Assembly (NCBI RefSeq): GCF_013141765.1 | Contig: NZ_WHOD01000013.1 | Span: 1-64,000, forward strand | Reading direction: 5' to 3' | Source: Paenibacillus foliorum | GTDB taxonomy: Bacteria > Bacillota > Bacilli > Paenibacillales > NBRC-103111 | DNA length: 64,000 nt | Shown here: one piece after another, positions 1 through 9,598 of the stretch | How the letters are laid out: each line of letters starts with the position of its first letter | Numbering within the stretch: the stretch's first letter is position 1 | Notes under the pieces: model-generated | Databases searched by the model: none | Seen by the model: the letters and a program-made list of their open reading frames with translations, nothing else | What the model was told of the DNA's origin: nothing | Program-made: the position numbers and the translations under genes

Positions 1-1398
1 AACGGTATTGCAAGTGTGAGCGGAGCAACTTATAGTGGGCTGAGCTTGAACGTAGGAGATAACCCGATTCAAGTGATAGTTACAGCTGCGAATAAATCAG
101 CCAAAACGTATACAGTGATAGTTAAACGACTTGGATCAGACAGTTCCCGTAACCGGAACCCAGGCGGAACTTCCTCAAGTATTGCTGATACAGCAGTTAC
201 GGGAGCTACAGGAGTAACGGAAATCAAAACCATGGATGGCAAGCCGGTGGCGTTTACAATTGTAAACGAAGGACAGGTTGAAAAGGCTTTGCAAAACATA
301 AAATCAGGTTTGCTTACCATCTCGGTTGATAGCCGGGAGGCCGAACAAGTGAATATTAAGCTGGACAGTAAAGCGTTGCAAAAAATAATTGATGCCCAAT
401 CGATTCAGACTATTTCGATTGATACCAAGCTAGGTACGTATCTGCTGCCGATCCAGCAAATTCACATCCTCCAATGGGCAGCACAATTGAACGTCAAACG
501 CGAAGATATGCAGCTTGAGATCATTATTAGCAGGAACGATGGCGCCGAGCAGCGTGCTGGAGCATCCGGAATTAAGGTGCTTGGCGCAGTAGATTTTACA
601 GTGCAGGTATCTTCGTCAGATGGAAAAACGTTGAATATCGATTCATTTACCCAGTATGTAGCTAGGAGTATCAAATCGGAGAGCCCATTCAATGATGGGA
701 GTCTGGCTGCAGTCCGCGTTTCGACCGATAGTAGCGGTAAGGTGAGCTACTCGCCGGTACCATTTTCTGCAAAAGGCAATGAAGTGACTATTTACAGCAG
801 AACGAACAGTACTTACATGCTGATAGACAATCCACTTTCCTTCAAGGATATTGAGAATCACTGGGCCAAAGCCGACATTCAGAAAATGGCCAACAAACGA
901 ATTGTTCAAGGGGTGACATCGGAGGCATTCAGTCCGAATGAACCTGTTACGCGTGCTGAATTCGCTGCACTCATCACCCGCCTTCTTGGATTAGAGAATG
1001 CCGATCTGTCAAGCGAGCTCAGCTTCAAGGATATCCCAAGCGATGCATGGTACCGTGGTTCCGTTGCAGCGGCTGTAGGATCCCGTATTGTGAGTGGATA
1101 TGAAGACAGCAGCTTCCGTCCCGATCAAACCATTAGCCGGCAGGAGATGGCACTTATGATCTATCGCGCTATTCAATTCGCAGGGAGCAAGGATCAAGAG
1201 CCAGTCAATAAGCAGTCTCTGTTTGCTGATCAGGAGAAAATAGCGGACTGGGCACAAGAGGCAGTTCACCGCTTGACCGGCATGAAACTGATGGAAGGCG
1301 TATCTACCGATAGTTTCGCGCCTTTCGATGTTGCTACCCGTGCCCAAAGTGCGGTTATGTTATCCAGAGTGCTTTCCGTGCTTTCGTTTACTCGGTAG
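1..1398 (+). CDS. S-layer homology (SLH) domain surface protein, 3' part
   Basis: The reading frame is open from base 1, so the gene begins upstream and only its last ~465 codons are here. The first residues (ASVSGATYSGLSLNVGDNPI, then ending in TYTVIVKR) look like the end of a cadherin-like beta-sandwich repeat. A ~230-residue region without a family I recognise follows. Three SLH motifs fill the C-terminus, each starting with an F(K/A)D-type sequence (from about residues 276, 340 and 403 counted from base 16). SLH triplets bind pyruvylated secondary cell wall polymer, so the protein is expected to be anchored at the cell surface. Its enzymatic or structural role lies in the missing N-terminal part. 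A GTG at base 16 is in frame but is not a credible start, because the domain already runs through it. Confidence 0.9.
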   Translation, partial: NGIASVSGATYSGLSLNVGDNPIQVIVTAANKSAKTYTVIVKRLGSDSSRNRNPGGTSSSIADTAVTGATGVTEIKTMDGKPVAFTIVNEGQVEKALQNIKSGLLTISVDSREAEQVNIKLDSKALQKIIDAQSIQTISIDTKLGTYLLPIQQIHILQWAAQLNVKREDMQLEIIISRNDGAEQRAGASGIKVLGAVDFTVQVSSSDGKTLNIDSFTQYVARSIKSESPFNDGSLAAVRVSTDSSGKVSYSPVPFSAKGNEVTIYSRTNSTYMLIDNPLSFKDIENHWAKADIQKMANKRIVQGVTSEAFSPNEPVTRAEFAALITRLLGLENADLSSELSFKDIPSDAWYRGSVAAAVGSRIVSGYEDSSFRPDQTISRQEMALMIYRAIQFAGSKDQEPVNKQSLFADQEKIADWAQEAVHRLTGMKLMEGVSTDSFAPFDVATRAQSAVMLSRVLSVLSFTR

Positions 1399-1455
1399 GG
1401 AAGGTCATTTCAGTTGGCAAATATATTAAAAAGATACAACATAATCTAAAAAAAT

Positions 1456-1535
1456 CCCAAGCATCCGCGGCCACATATAGAGTACTCTTAAGGATAAGGG
1501 TTATTCAATTGTATGGAGTGGCTCCGGATGTTGGG
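1456..1535. repeat. Long-loop imperfect inverted repeat
   Basis: Arms 1456-1473 (CCCAAGCATCCGCGGCCA) and 1518-1535 (GTGGCTCCGGATGTTGGG) are largely complementary and enclose about 44 bases. On the minus strand the structure is followed by a run of T (the A-run at about 1448-1454), which would suit a minus-strand terminator, but no minus-strand gene ends here. On the plus strand there is no T-run, so it is a poor terminator for the SLH gene. A second small perfect hairpin lies at 1552-1571 (GCTATTG, 6-base loop, CAATAGC). Confidence 0.5.
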
Positions 1536-1678
1536 TATGAAATGAAATGTCAGCTATTGTTCGAGCAATAGCCATCGCCCTGGTGGTTGCGGTATAATTA
1601 ATATGAATTTATACACATGAACAATTGCAAGACAATAGTATGGAGTACACTTATTTATTACATGGGAGGTACATAGGA

Positions 1679-1996
1679 ATGAGCAATATTGGTGTATGGG
1701 AAAATGCGGAGCCTGGCGTAAAACGGAAAATTTTTGAACCAGGTAAAACGATTATGATGATGGAAGTTCATTTTGAAGAGAACGCCGAAGGATACGAGCA
1801 CAGCCATCCTCATGAGCAGCTGTCCTACTTAATTAAAGGGAAGATCGAATTTACGATCGACGGACAAAAGACAGTGATTGGCGTTGGGGAAACTATCTTT
1901 ATCCCAAGTGGAGCTAAACACGGTGCCAAGGCTTTGGAACCTAGCATCCTGCTGGATACATTTACTCCGGTTCGGGAAGATTTGGTTAAACGATAA
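1679..1996 (+). CDS. Small cupin-fold protein
   Basis: This is a 105-residue single-domain cupin. The metal-site residues of cupin motif 1 are visible as HSHPHEQLSYLIKGKIEF, and motif 2 as the GETIFIPSGAKHGAKAL segment. Cupin_2 proteins of this size are found as sugar-phosphate isomerase-like, dioxygenase-like or small-molecule binding proteins, and the substrate cannot be read from sequence. The start was set at ATG 1679 because GGGAGG at 1664-1669 lies at good spacing. An upstream in-frame ATG at 1625 would add 18 residues and has no ribosome binding site. A candidate -10 box (TATAAT, 1593-1598) lies upstream. The gene is alone and ends in a hairpin terminator. Confidence 0.85.
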   Translation: MSNIGVWENAEPGVKRKIFEPGKTIMMMEVHFEENAEGYEHSHPHEQLSYLIKGKIEFTIDGQKTVIGVGETIFIPSGAKHGAKALEPSILLDTFTPVREDLVKR

Positions 1997-2038
1997 TTTG
2001 AATTTGGCAGGCGTCCGATTTGGACAAGCGGTTGCATT

Positions 2039-2096
2039 AAAAAACAGAGCGGGTACCTTCCTGATGTTGTTGGGGCTGGTGCAGCTCTGTTTTTTA
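2039..2096. terminator. Bidirectional terminator, cupin / GPP34 genes
   Basis: AAAAACAGAGC and GCTCTGTTTTTT form a stem around a loop of about 33 bases. There is a T-run on both strands, so it can serve the plus-strand cupin gene and the convergent minus-strand GPP34 gene. Confidence 0.7.
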
Positions 2097-2119
2097 TTTG
2101 TTAAAAACGGTAATTCGTC

Positions 2120-2782
2120 TTAGATGGACCATGAAGAAGCCGCTGCTTCCGTGTAAGCCCGTTTTACTTGACTGTACCAAAATAGAATTGCAGGCGAATC
2201 ATGATTTGTTTGGAGAAGGGCGAGCCGCTGCTTCACTAGTTCAATTTCCTCGCTATACAAATAATCGTTCAAAATTTTAGAATGGGCAGCAAGCAGAGCT
2301 ATAGAGAGCATCTCATTGCTCATGACTCCTTCTCTTAATAAATCATTTCTTAGTCGTTGGACGAGGGATTCCTTCATACTCTCTGATACCTTCCAGTAGG
2401 TGAACGGAAGGAGTGATAACCATTTCTTTTGATGCTTTTCCATGAGTCCCTGTGCTTCCATTGATTCGGTTAATTGCTGTTGTATAGTTCGGCTGTTCCA
2501 TGTGTAGAGGGAGACAATCCAATTTTTGATGGAATCGGGTTGGGGTTTCTTTTTTATTTTATAGGTAATTAAATCCAAATGGGATAGAGATCCTGCAGGT
2601 TGTGCTTTGTTAAACATCACTTGATCGTTGCTGGTAAGCCGGATGGTATCCGACAGCATTAACTCCAGCAGGCCCGATGCTGCCAAATAAAATCCGAGCA
2701 TTCCCGACAGTTGTTTGTTGAATAGGCCAGAGCTATTGTCCAAAGCTAGCAGGGTAAATTGTTCAGATACAGATAATTGCAT
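2120..2782 (-). CDS. GPP34 (GOLPH3/Vps74-like) family protein
   Basis: The 220-residue protein begins LSVSEQFTLLALD and continues with the YLAASGLLELMLSDTIRL segment. This is the pattern of the GPP34 family, whose eukaryotic members GOLPH3/Vps74 bind phosphatidylinositol-4-phosphate. It is all-helical, with no signal peptide or membrane segment. Bacterial members are common in actinobacteria and some Firmicutes and their job is not settled. The start is ATG 2782, with GGAGGG six bases upstream on the minus strand. It is convergent with the cupin gene and not in an operon. The family call comes from the N-terminal half; the C-terminal half is weakly conserved. Confidence 0.75.
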   Translation of the reverse strand: MQLSVSEQFTLLALDNSSGLFNKQLSGMLGFYLAASGLLELMLSDTIRLTSNDQVMFNKAQPAGSLSHLDLITYKIKKKPQPDSIKNWIVSLYTWNSRTIQQQLTESMEAQGLMEKHQKKWLSLLPFTYWKVSESMKESLVQRLRNDLLREGVMSNEMLSIALLAAHSKILNDYLYSEEIELVKQRLALLQTNHDSPAILFWYSQVKRAYTEAAASSWSI

Positions 2783-2844
2783 GACATCCCTCCACTTCTG
2801 TATGAAGCTATATTGCTTCTGAGCGAAACCGTTTCATTATAAAA

Positions 2845-2888
2845 AAAGACCGCTGCCAACTGCTAATACGCAGCTTGCCCGGTCTTTC
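2845..2888 (-). terminator. Terminator of the DUF3055-like gene
   Basis: AAAGACCG pairs with CGGTCTTT across the interval. Read on the minus strand it ends in seven T residues, directly downstream of the stop at 2906. Confidence 0.8.
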
Positions 2889-2905
2889 GGGTGGACCCGA
2901 TCAGA

Positions 2906-3199
2906 TCAGATGTCTGTGAAATTAATGGTGCCAACAATTTGCGACAGGAATTCAGTTAGTTCAACGGCTTCTTCTTCGGTGATCTTGTATACATGCTCCA
3001 GATAGCCTTCTTCCTGCAAATCATCAGGACCGATAACGGCTGTACGTCCCGATTGCAAATCGGTAATGAGCTTCTTTCCAAAAAAACGGTTCGTGTTAGT
3101 GATAGCTAAATCGAACCGGTGCAACGATGCACCCACAAAGCAGACAAAGCGGGTGGTTGTTTCCTCGTTCGTATCGTATAAATAATCGAAATCATACAT
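2906..3199 (-). CDS. DUF3055-like conserved small protein
   Basis: This is a 97-residue acidic soluble protein. The pattern YDTNEETTTRFVCFVG, FDLAITNTNRFFGKKLI, then IGPDDLQEEGYLEHVY matches my memory of the DUF3055 family of Bacillales, whose function is unknown. There is no signal peptide and no metal-binding cluster. It is followed by its own terminator and is divergent from ilvD, with about 200 bases between the starts. Family assignment is from recollection of the pattern only. Confidence 0.65.
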   Translation of the reverse strand: MYDFDYLYDTNEETTTRFVCFVGASLHRFDLAITNTNRFFGKKLITDLQSGRTAVIGPDDLQEEGYLEHVYKITEEEAVELTEFLSQIVGTINFTDI

Positions 3200-3302
3200 A
3201 ATTTCATGTCACTCCGTTCAGTCATAATAGCAGTGTACCCTGATTATACATGAACATTGGAGTTCCGGCAAAAGGATAGCAGATCTATTTCGCTACTTAA
3301 CG

Positions 3303-3331
3303 TTTTCATTTGCTGTCAAACATGATAGAAT
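3303..3331 (+). promoter_or_regulatory. Candidate sigma-A promoter of ilvD
   Basis: TTTTCA (3303-3308) and TAGAAT (3326-3331) are separated by 17 bases. This leaves a leader of about 60 bases before the ilvD ATG. No T-box or leader peptide was seen. Confidence 0.45.
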
Positions 3332-3398
3332 TTAAAGAATACAAGCATCATGAGTACTATGTAATTGACCTTATAAGAAACGGGAGGCCGTACTTGAA

Positions 3399-5084
3399 AT
3401 GTCTAAAACTAAAATGAGAAGTGATATGATTAAAAAAGGCTTTGATCGCGCACCGCATCGCAGTTTGCTGCGTGCAGCAGGCGTCAAAGAGGAAGATTTC
3501 GACAAGCCTTTTATTGCTGTTTGTAACTCTTACATTGATATTGTTCCTGGTCATGTTCATCTTCAGGAGTTCGGGAAAATTGTTAAGGAAGCTATCCGCG
3601 AAGCGGGCGGCGTACCCTTTGAATTTAATACAATCGGTGTAGATGACGGAATTGCTATGGGCCATATCGGGATGCGTTATTCGCTGCCAAGCCGCGAAAT
3701 TATTGCGGATTCCCTTGAAACTGTAGTAGCTGCCCATTGGTTCGATGGCATGGTTTGTATTCCAAACTGTGACAAAATCACTCCGGGTATGATGATGGGA
3801 GCATTGCGCGTCAACATTCCGACTATGTTCGTCAGTGGCGGCCCTATGAAAGCGGGTAAAGACAAGAACGGTAAGTCTATCTCGCTATCCTCTGTGTTTG
3901 AGGGTGTAGGAGCTTACCAAGCTGGGAAAATTGAAGAAGCAGATTTGACGGAGCTTGAACAATATGGTTGTCCTACATGCGGTTCCTGTTCAGGTATGTT
4001 CACAGCCAACTCAATGAACTGTTTGGCAGAAGGTCTTGGCCTTGCGCTTCCAGGTAACGGAACGATTCTTGCCGTAGCAGAAGAACGCAAGGAATTTGTT
4101 AAGCGCTCCGCTAAGCAACTTATGGAGCTTATCAAGCTGGATATTAAGCCGCGTGATATCGTTACTTTGGAAGCTATCGATAACGCATTTGCTCTTGATA
4201 TGGCGATGGGTGGTTCAACAAACACGGTTCTTCACACACTGGCTCTTGCACATGAAGCAGGATTTGAATATCCGATTGAGCGTATCAACGAAGTAGCCAA
4301 ACGAGTGCCTCACTTGGCGAAGATTGCTCCGGCTTCCGATTATCACATTGAAGATGTTCACAATGCTGGCGGCGTAAGTGCAATTATCAATGAGCTGTTG
4401 AAGAAACCAGGCGCATTGAATGGGGATTGCATCACCGTAACCGGTAAAACGCTTCGCGAGAACGTGGCTGGTTGCGAAATTTTGAATAAGGACGTTATCC
4501 ATCCATTGGACAATCCTCACAGTGAGCAAGGCGGATTGGCTGTATTATTTGGTAATATTGCTCCTCACGGAAGCATTATTAAAGTAGGAGCAGTCGATAA
4601 AGAGGTTGGCGGCTACCATAAAGGACCTGCTATTTGCTTCGAGTCTCAGGATGAAGCTTTGTCAGGAATTGCTAACGGCAAGGTAAAAGAAGGACATGTT
4701 GTTGTAATCCGTTATGAAGGTCCGAAGGGTGGACCAGGAATGCCGGAAATGCTTGCACCTACCTCACAAATCGTTGGAATGGGTCTCGGCGCTAAAGTAG
4801 CTCTTATCACAGACGGTCGATTCTCTGGTGCTTCTCGCGGAATTAGTCTAGGTCATATCTCACCGGAAGCGGCTGAAGGCGGTCCAATAGCGTTCGTTGA
4901 AGACGGCGATATCATTGAATTGGATCTGGTTAATCGTACGATTGACCTTCAAATCTCTGATGAAGAGATGGAAGCTCGTAAGGCGAACTGGAAGGGCTTT
5001 GAGCCGAAGGTTAAAACAGGTTACTTGGCTCGCTATTCGAAATTGGTTACTTCCGCAAGTACTGGCGGAGTTATGAAGATCTAA
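3399..5084 (+). CDS. ilvD: Dihydroxy-acid dehydratase
   Basis: IlvD dehydrates 2,3-dihydroxy-isovalerate and 2,3-dihydroxy-3-methylvalerate to the 2-keto acids used for valine, isoleucine, leucine and coenzyme A. The 561-residue length is standard. Iron-sulfur cluster cysteines are visible in [11 protein letters not shown] and in [19 protein letters not shown]. The [10 protein letters not shown] segment near the C-terminus is also typical. The ATG at 3399 is preceded by GGGAGG. The gene stands alone, not in an ilv-leu operon, and ends in a strong terminator. Confidence 0.97.
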   Translation: MSKTKMRSDMIKKGFDRAPHRSLLRAAGVKEEDFDKPFIAVCNSYIDIVPGHVHLQEFGKIVKEAIREAGGVPFEFNTIGVDDGIAMGHIGMRYSLPSREIIADSLETVVAAHWFDGMVCIPNCDKITPGMMMGALRVNIPTMFVSGGPMKAGKDKNGKSISLSSVFEGVGAYQAGKIEEADLTELEQYGCPTCGSCSGMFTANSMNCLAEGLGLALPGNGTILAVAEERKEFVKRSAKQLMELIKLDIKPRDIVTLEAIDNAFALDMAMGGSTNTVLHTLALAHEAGFEYPIERINEVAKRVPHLAKIAPASDYHIEDVHNAGGVSAIINELLKKPGALNGDCITVTGKTLRENVAGCEILNKDVIHPLDNPHSEQGGLAVLFGNIAPHGSIIKVGAVDKEVGGYHKGPAICFESQDEALSGIANGKVKEGHVVVIRYEGPKGGPGMPEMLAPTSQIVGMGLGAKVALITDGRFSGASRGISLGHISPEAAEGGPIAFVEDGDIIELDLVNRTIDLQISDEEMEARKANWKGFEPKVKTGYLARYSKLVTSASTGGVMKI

Positions 5085-5100
5085 TATCTATACAGGATAA

Positions 5101-5137
5101 GGCAGGAGGACAGGGATGTCCCTCCTGTCTTTTTTGC
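5101..5137 (+). terminator. ilvD terminator
   Basis: GGCAGGAGG and CCTCCTGTC form a GC-rich stem followed by TTTTTT. Confidence 0.85.
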
Positions 5138-5211
5138 ATTAACTTCAATGCAGTTAAATGGTTATCCTAATTCATGAAGATCACTTTGTTGGTTCTCAAA
5201 GTATCGATTGT

Positions 5212-5517
5212 TTAGTCTTCAATATTTTCAACTTGGTCATCGGCTGAAGAGTCATGGGTTGGATGCGCCCCGGGGTAATCACGGGAAATACCTGCGTGCA
5301 GCTCGCGGTTCTCATAGGTAAACTGGTTTGGCGGGCGTTGGTCCTCTCGCCAGGGTGTACTTTTGCCAAGGGACTCAGCTATTATACTGGAGCCATACGG
5401 ACCTTCAGGAAACTCCTCGGCAATAAGGTCATTGCGCTGGGATTCCACCGTTGCCAGATCGGTATATTTGTTACGGTCCTCTTCGATGAATTTGTCTTTC
5501 TTTTGAAAAAAGCTCAT
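5212..5517 (-). CDS. Hypothetical small hydrophilic protein
   Basis: The 101-residue product starts MSFFQKKDKFIEEDRNKYTD and is highly charged and proline-poor at the N-terminus. The second half is proline-rich and probably disordered (TPWREDQRPPNQF), ending in an acidic tail. There is no signal, membrane segment or recognisable domain. GGAGGAGG lies upstream on the minus strand, and the composition is that of a real gene. It is convergent with ilvD and divergent from the HRDC gene. Confidence 0.65.
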   Translation of the reverse strand: MSFFQKKDKFIEEDRNKYTDLATVESQRNDLIAEEFPEGPYGSSIIAESLGKSTPWREDQRPPNQFTYENRELHAGISRDYPGAHPTHDSSADDQVENIED

Positions 5518-5672
5518 AGCTGCAGACGCCTCCTCCTATGGTGTTTTGTGAATAGGATGTCCATTGAATGAGTCATTATCCATTTTTCGCCGTATTTCGA
5601 TCTAATTCTCTTTTTTATATTGCTAGGATCCACTTATTATGCTAAAATGGAAATAATTTCAAACCGTTGAGG

Positions 5673-5715
5673 AAGCACCTCTCTTACTTTAGTTTTAGTA
5701 GGAGGGGTGCTTTTT
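5673..5715 (+). promoter_or_regulatory. Terminator-like hairpin that includes a Shine-Dalgarno sequence
   Basis: Arms 5673-5688 and 5697-5712 pair over 16 positions (some G-U) around an eight-base loop, and T residues follow. The right arm contains GGAGGGG (5701-5707), the ribosome binding site for the most upstream start (TTG 5714) of the HRDC gene. It could be an attenuator, an SD-sequestering switch, or a plain upstream terminator if translation starts at 5750. Confidence 0.6.
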
Positions 5716-6763
5716 GCGTTTGAATAATACAAGGGTGGAGGGATGCTTGTTGAATATGTTGTTTTTGAACAGTTTGGAGAAGAAGGTGGGGAAGGATCAG
5801 GTACGAAGTGCTCAGGTTTCCATAAGTGAAAGTCAAGGGTATTGGTTTGTGAATTGGAAGGAAACGGAGGAGGACGCTGTATTTCATCATGAATCCTGGT
5901 ATGAAGGGATCAGCTTAGAAGAGATGTTAACTGTTTTTCGAACAAACATTTTTACTAAACAATGTGATGGATTCATCCCCGTATTCGATGGCATAATCCA
6001 GACGGAAGCTGTAAATCTTGAAAGTAGATCAGCGCAAATTCAGTTGCTGCATTATTATAGTGAGCTCCATGTGAACGAGGAGCTATACGAGCAGCTGCGA
6101 CAGTGGCGGTTAAAGCAGTCAGACCTAGAGAGCAAGTCGCCATTCTTGGTAGCTACGAACCGCTTGCTGCGGATGATCTGCACCTTTCTTCCACACACCA
6201 CAGAGGAGCTGCAGCAGCTGCCCGGCTTAGGTGCAAACAAGATCACAGCTTATGGCAATGATCTGCTCGAATTTACCCAAAAGCACGAACGAGGAACTAC
6301 GTTCCCACTGAATTGGGTAGAATCGCAGGTCGACCCTGCCAAGTTTAATGCATGGGTGCAGCATGAGAAGGACCGTAAGCTGAAGGCGGAGCAGAATAAG
6401 CGGGATACCAAGCGTAAGCTTCTTGAAGCTATAACGCGCGGAGATAGCTTGGACGCTTTGCGAGAGCAGACACAGCTGCAGCGAAGAGATTTGCTGCTGT
6501 GGATTGAGGAGTTAGATCGGGAAGGCTATGATCTGGAGCCATACATTGAACGTATGCTTTTAGATGTATCTGCTGAGGAGCAGGAACTGGCTTGGGCTGC
6601 CTTTGAGCTGCAAGGAGACCGTTATTTAAAGCCTGTACTTCAAGCTTTGTACAAGCAAGATGAGCTTGAAGCTAAAGAAGTGGACCGTATTTATGAATGG
6701 CTGAGGGTGCTGCGGATGAAGTTTCGCCGCGTGAATATGGTGAGGCAGGCTGAAGCGGGCTAA
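5714..6763 (+). CDS. Stand-alone HRDC-domain protein
   Basis: The protein is 349 residues from TTG 5714, or 337 from TTG 5750, which has GGAGGG at 5738-5743 and may be the true start. An HRDC domain spans roughly residues 120-190 (QLRQWRLKQSDLESKSPFLV, then LPGLGANKITAYG). HRDC domains bind nucleic acid and are usually at the C-terminus of RecQ helicases and RNase D. Here there is no helicase or nuclease domain. The rest is a helical N-terminal region and a charged helical C-terminus that may form a winged-helix-like fold. A role in DNA repair or RNA metabolism is plausible but not shown. It is monocistronic, with a hairpin upstream and a strong terminator downstream. Confidence 0.8.
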   Translation: MRLNNTRVEGCLLNMLFLNSLEKKVGKDQVRSAQVSISESQGYWFVNWKETEEDAVFHHESWYEGISLEEMLTVFRTNIFTKQCDGFIPVFDGIIQTEAVNLESRSAQIQLLHYYSELHVNEELYEQLRQWRLKQSDLESKSPFLVATNRLLRMICTFLPHTTEELQQLPGLGANKITAYGNDLLEFTQKHERGTTFPLNWVESQVDPAKFNAWVQHEKDRKLKAEQNKRDTKRKLLEAITRGDSLDALREQTQLQRRDLLLWIEELDREGYDLEPYIERMLLDVSAEEQELAWAAFELQGDRYLKPVLQALYKQDELEAKEVDRIYEWLRVLRMKFRRVNMVRQAEAG

Positions 6764-6784
6764 AGGACATTGATGATTGAATAA

Positions 6785-6831
6785 GAAAGGCTTTTCACCC
6801 TATACTTGCTGAGGTGAAAAGCCTTTTTTGT
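6785..6831. terminator. Bidirectional terminator, HRDC gene / universal stress gene
   Basis: AAAGGCTTTTCACC and GGTGAAAAGCCTTTTTT form a perfect stem. There is a T-run on the plus strand and a shorter one on the minus strand. Confidence 0.85.
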
Positions 6832-6919
6832 TATAGCAATTATGATCTTGTCAGGTTATTCGGTCAACAATTAAGGGAAATACTCTTTCAGACGAATGTG
6901 TCAGTTCGTATCGGCGCAT

Positions 6920-7351
6920 TTATTTAACGATCATTACGGGTATCTTGGCATGCTGTACAATTTCATAGCTTACACTGCCCAGCAGCAGCTCCTTAAAAGT
7001 GCCTAAACCTCTGCTGCCTGTAATGATAAGATCAAATTGATGCTCATCCGCATAGTTCAAAATAACTTTGGCTGGAGGTCCTCCGTCTAATAAAGTTGCT
7101 GATGCAAAAGGAAGGTGGGCGACTTGCTGCTTGGCTTCATTAGCTATTACTTCTGCGGCTTCATACAGCTCGTCTTGCACCATTATTGGCGCGGTTAATA
7201 CCGCATCACCAAGTACCGCAGTAACCATTTGAAATACATGTACGACTTCAAGAAATGAATCCTTTAGTGTCATTTTCATTTCGATAGCTTTATTCAATGC
7301 GTTCGTTGCGGTTTCAGAACCGTCATAGGCAACCAATATTTTGTTAAACAT
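6920..7351 (-). CDS. Universal stress protein, UspA family
   Basis: This is a 143-residue single Usp domain. It starts MFNKILVAYDGSETA and carries the full ATP-binding signature G-x2-G-x9-G-S (GSRGLGTFKELLLGSVS) near the C-terminus, so it belongs to the nucleotide-binding class. The start was set at ATG 7351 because GAGGTG precedes it at six bases. An ATG nine bases further upstream would overlap the SD. It lies just downstream of the chemotaxis receptor on the same strand, 78 bases away, and could be cotranscribed. No partner identifies its stress. Confidence 0.9.
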   Translation of the reverse strand: MFNKILVAYDGSETATNALNKAIEMKMTLKDSFLEVVHVFQMVTAVLGDAVLTAPIMVQDELYEAAEVIANEAKQQVAHLPFASATLLDGGPPAKVILNYADEHQFDLIITGSRGLGTFKELLLGSVSYEIVQHAKIPVMIVK

Positions 7352-7429
7352 GGCTATCACCTCATTATTCTGTTTATTTATATTATTAAACCATTCAGAA
7401 TATTTCGAAACTGAGCTGAATGAAATAAG

Positions 7430-9403
7430 TTATACAGTAAACTTTTCCACTACTTTTTGCATTTTCTCAGCCATTCTTGCTAATTCCTCGGAGGAGGAGG
7501 TTATTTCCTGCATAGATGCAAGCTGTTCTTCCGAAGCCGCAGAAATATTCTGTGTATGGCCTGCTGATGCCAAAGACATTGTGGATATTTCGACAACGGA
7601 AGAAGCTACTTGCTCCGAGCTGGCTGACATTTCCTCTGCTATTGCTGAGATGTCATGGATTTGACTCACCGTATCATTGGCAGAGCGCGCAATCTCGATA
7701 AATGCTTGGTTTGCTTTTTCCGTAACAAGCAAGCCTTTATCAACTTCAATAGTTACTTTATTGTTCATTACCTGACCAGCTTTCTCGATCATTGCGAGCA
7801 TTTCGGAAATGACGGAATTGATGCTATCTGCGCTTGTTTTGGATTGGTCAGCAAGCTTTCTGATCTCACTGGCAACAACTGCGAACCCTTTTCCGCCTTC
7901 TCCCGCACGAGCGGCTTCAATAGCGGCATTCAGAGACAACAAGTTCGTCTGACTCGCGATTTCCGTAATAACTGAATTCATTTCACGGATATGATGGGAT
8001 GACTGCGAGAGGTCACTGATAATAGTTGAAGATTCATTCACTGAGATTTTAATATTCGACATTTGTTCTTTTACTTGTTGAATGGTTTCGCTGCCTGTAC
8101 TTACATCTTGCTTGGCCTTTAGTACGGAATCAACGATGGTTCCCGCGGCTTCAGCAATTCGCTGTATGCCTACTGCCATTTCTTCCATGGCTTTTGCCGT
8201 TTCGTCCGTTGTTTGTGACTGTGTTTCCGCTGCGAGTGCGATTTGTACAATGGCTTTTGTAACATGCTCTGCGGACTCTTCTGTTTGTTCAATGGTTGCA
8301 GTCATTTCCTGTGAGGAGGAGGCGAGCTGCATGGAGGTTTCTCCTATTTCACTGACAAGAGCCTGTAAGGAGTCGGCCATATCGTTAAAATCCTTCGCCA
8401 GCTCGCCAAACTCATCCTTATGATGTAACTGCACACGTTGGGTAAGGTCACCGTCTTTAATGCTGCTTGTCCCTTTTCTCAATAATCCTAATGGCATTAT
8501 GATTGATCGAACCATGAAAAAGATTAAAATACCTGATGCGATAAGAGCAACGGCAATAACCGCCATCGTTTTGTGTAAGATAGGCTGTGATGCCTCACTG
8601 AACTCGTCTACTAGAATGGCACCAATAATTTTCCAACCGGTCATTTTATTTGTAGTAAAGAAGCCCTCTTTTTTTTGGCCATCCTTATCATAACTAATGA
8701 CACCGCTATCATTATTCATAACGTCCTTATAATAATCTTCAATAGCCTCTTCACCTGGTTTGACGGTCGGATGAGAGATATACCTGCTCGTCTGATCAAG
8801 TGAATATATGTAACCGCGAGAACCGATCTTTACTTGGTTCAGAAGAGCCCCTAGCTTCGATAAATCAAGATTTACTGCGATCATTCCGTTTCCGTCACCG
8901 AAGGTTTTTGAAACCGAAATTACCATGTTCTTAGTAGTGGCAGATACATAAGGAGAGGAAATGTTGACTTGTCCTTTATTTTTCATGGAAGCGATATACC
9001 AGTCTCTTGTTCTAGGATCATAATTTTGTGGGCCTGGATCAGGCGCCTTCATCCATGCACCATTTTGGTTTCCTAATGTGACTAGCTCAAGCTCGGGGTG
9101 TTTGGCTATAAAGCCTTCAATCAAGCTTCGGGTAACTGGATCTTTTTTGTCTACAGAAGAAGATGTGATTTGTGAGGAGAGTAAGTCCACATCCCTCATG
9201 ACAGGAGCGATGTATTGATCGATGGTATTGTTGGTCATTTCAATGGTTTCTTTTGTAGAGGCGATCATTTTATTTTCCAATTCTGTCTTTGCGCTTTGAT
9301 AGGATAACAGGCCAATACATAAGCTGGGGATAATGAGAATAATTAAAGAGGTGATGATTAGACGGTTTTTAACGGAGTTTAATTTATAGTTGGCTATTTT
9401 CAA
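7430..9403 (-). CDS. Methyl-accepting chemotaxis protein with dCache sensor
   Basis: This is a 657-residue transmembrane receptor. The first membrane segment is at about residues 14-35. The extracellular part (about 36-280) has the double-Cache pattern ([16 protein letters not shown] and [19 protein letters not shown]). The second membrane segment is at about 282-305. A HAMP domain ([18 protein letters not shown]) and a long coiled-coil signalling domain follow, with the highly conserved hairpin tip [20 protein letters not shown]. dCache receptors commonly sense amino acids or other small metabolites; the ligand is not readable. Translation appears to start at a TTG with AAGGAA upstream. No che genes lie nearby. 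Confidence 0.95.
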   Translation of the reverse strand: MKIANYKLNSVKNRLIITSLIILIIPSLCIGLLSYQSAKTELENKMIASTKETIEMTNNTIDQYIAPVMRDVDLLSSQITSSSVDKKDPVTRSLIEGFIAKHPELELVTLGNQNGAWMKAPDPGPQNYDPRTRDWYIASMKNKGQVNISSPYVSATTKNMVISVSKTFGDGNGMIAVNLDLSKLGALLNQVKIGSRGYIYSLDQTSRYISHPTVKPGEEAIEDYYKDVMNNDSGVISYDKDGQKKEGFFTTNKMTGWKIIGAILVDEFSEASQPILHKTMAVIAVALIASGILIFFMVRSIIMPLGLLRKGTSSIKDGDLTQRVQLHHKDEFGELAKDFNDMADSLQALVSEIGETSMQLASSSQEMTATIEQTEESAEHVTKAIVQIALAAETQSQTTDETAKAMEEMAVGIQRIAEAAGTIVDSVLKAKQDVSTGSETIQQVKEQMSNIKISVNESSTIISDLSQSSHHIREMNSVITEIASQTNLLSLNAAIEAARAGEGGKGFAVVASEIRKLADQSKTSADSINSVISEMLAMIEKAGQVMNNKVTIEVDKGLLVTEKANQAFIEIARSANDTVSQIHDISAIAEEMSASSEQVASSVVEISTMSLASAGHTQNISAASEEQLASMQEITSSSEELARMAEKMQKVVEKFTV

Positions 9404-9539
9404 CGTTCATTCCTTCTTTCACACTGTGATTAGTATGGGTAATAAGGAATATTATAGTTGTTTATGCGACAATTTTCTACAAAAATAAACATAATTCGAC
9501 AAATATTTCTTGCGCGACAATATGATGTCATTTTTCATA

Positions 9540-9585
9540 GAAAAAAAGCCTCGACCTTCGGCTGAATGCCTAGGTAGAAGCTTTG
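9540..9585 (-). terminator. corA terminator
   Basis: On the minus strand AAAGCTTCTACCT pairs with AGGTCGAGGCTTT and is followed by a run of seven T. Confidence 0.75.
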
Positions 9586-9598
9586 TTGAAACGGTGAC

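Noticed and set aside
7341..8693. Several plus-strand frames of 60-113 codons opposite the chemotaxis receptor
   Set aside because: They are antisense shadows of the long, repetitive coiled-coil gene, with no ribosome sites or domains.
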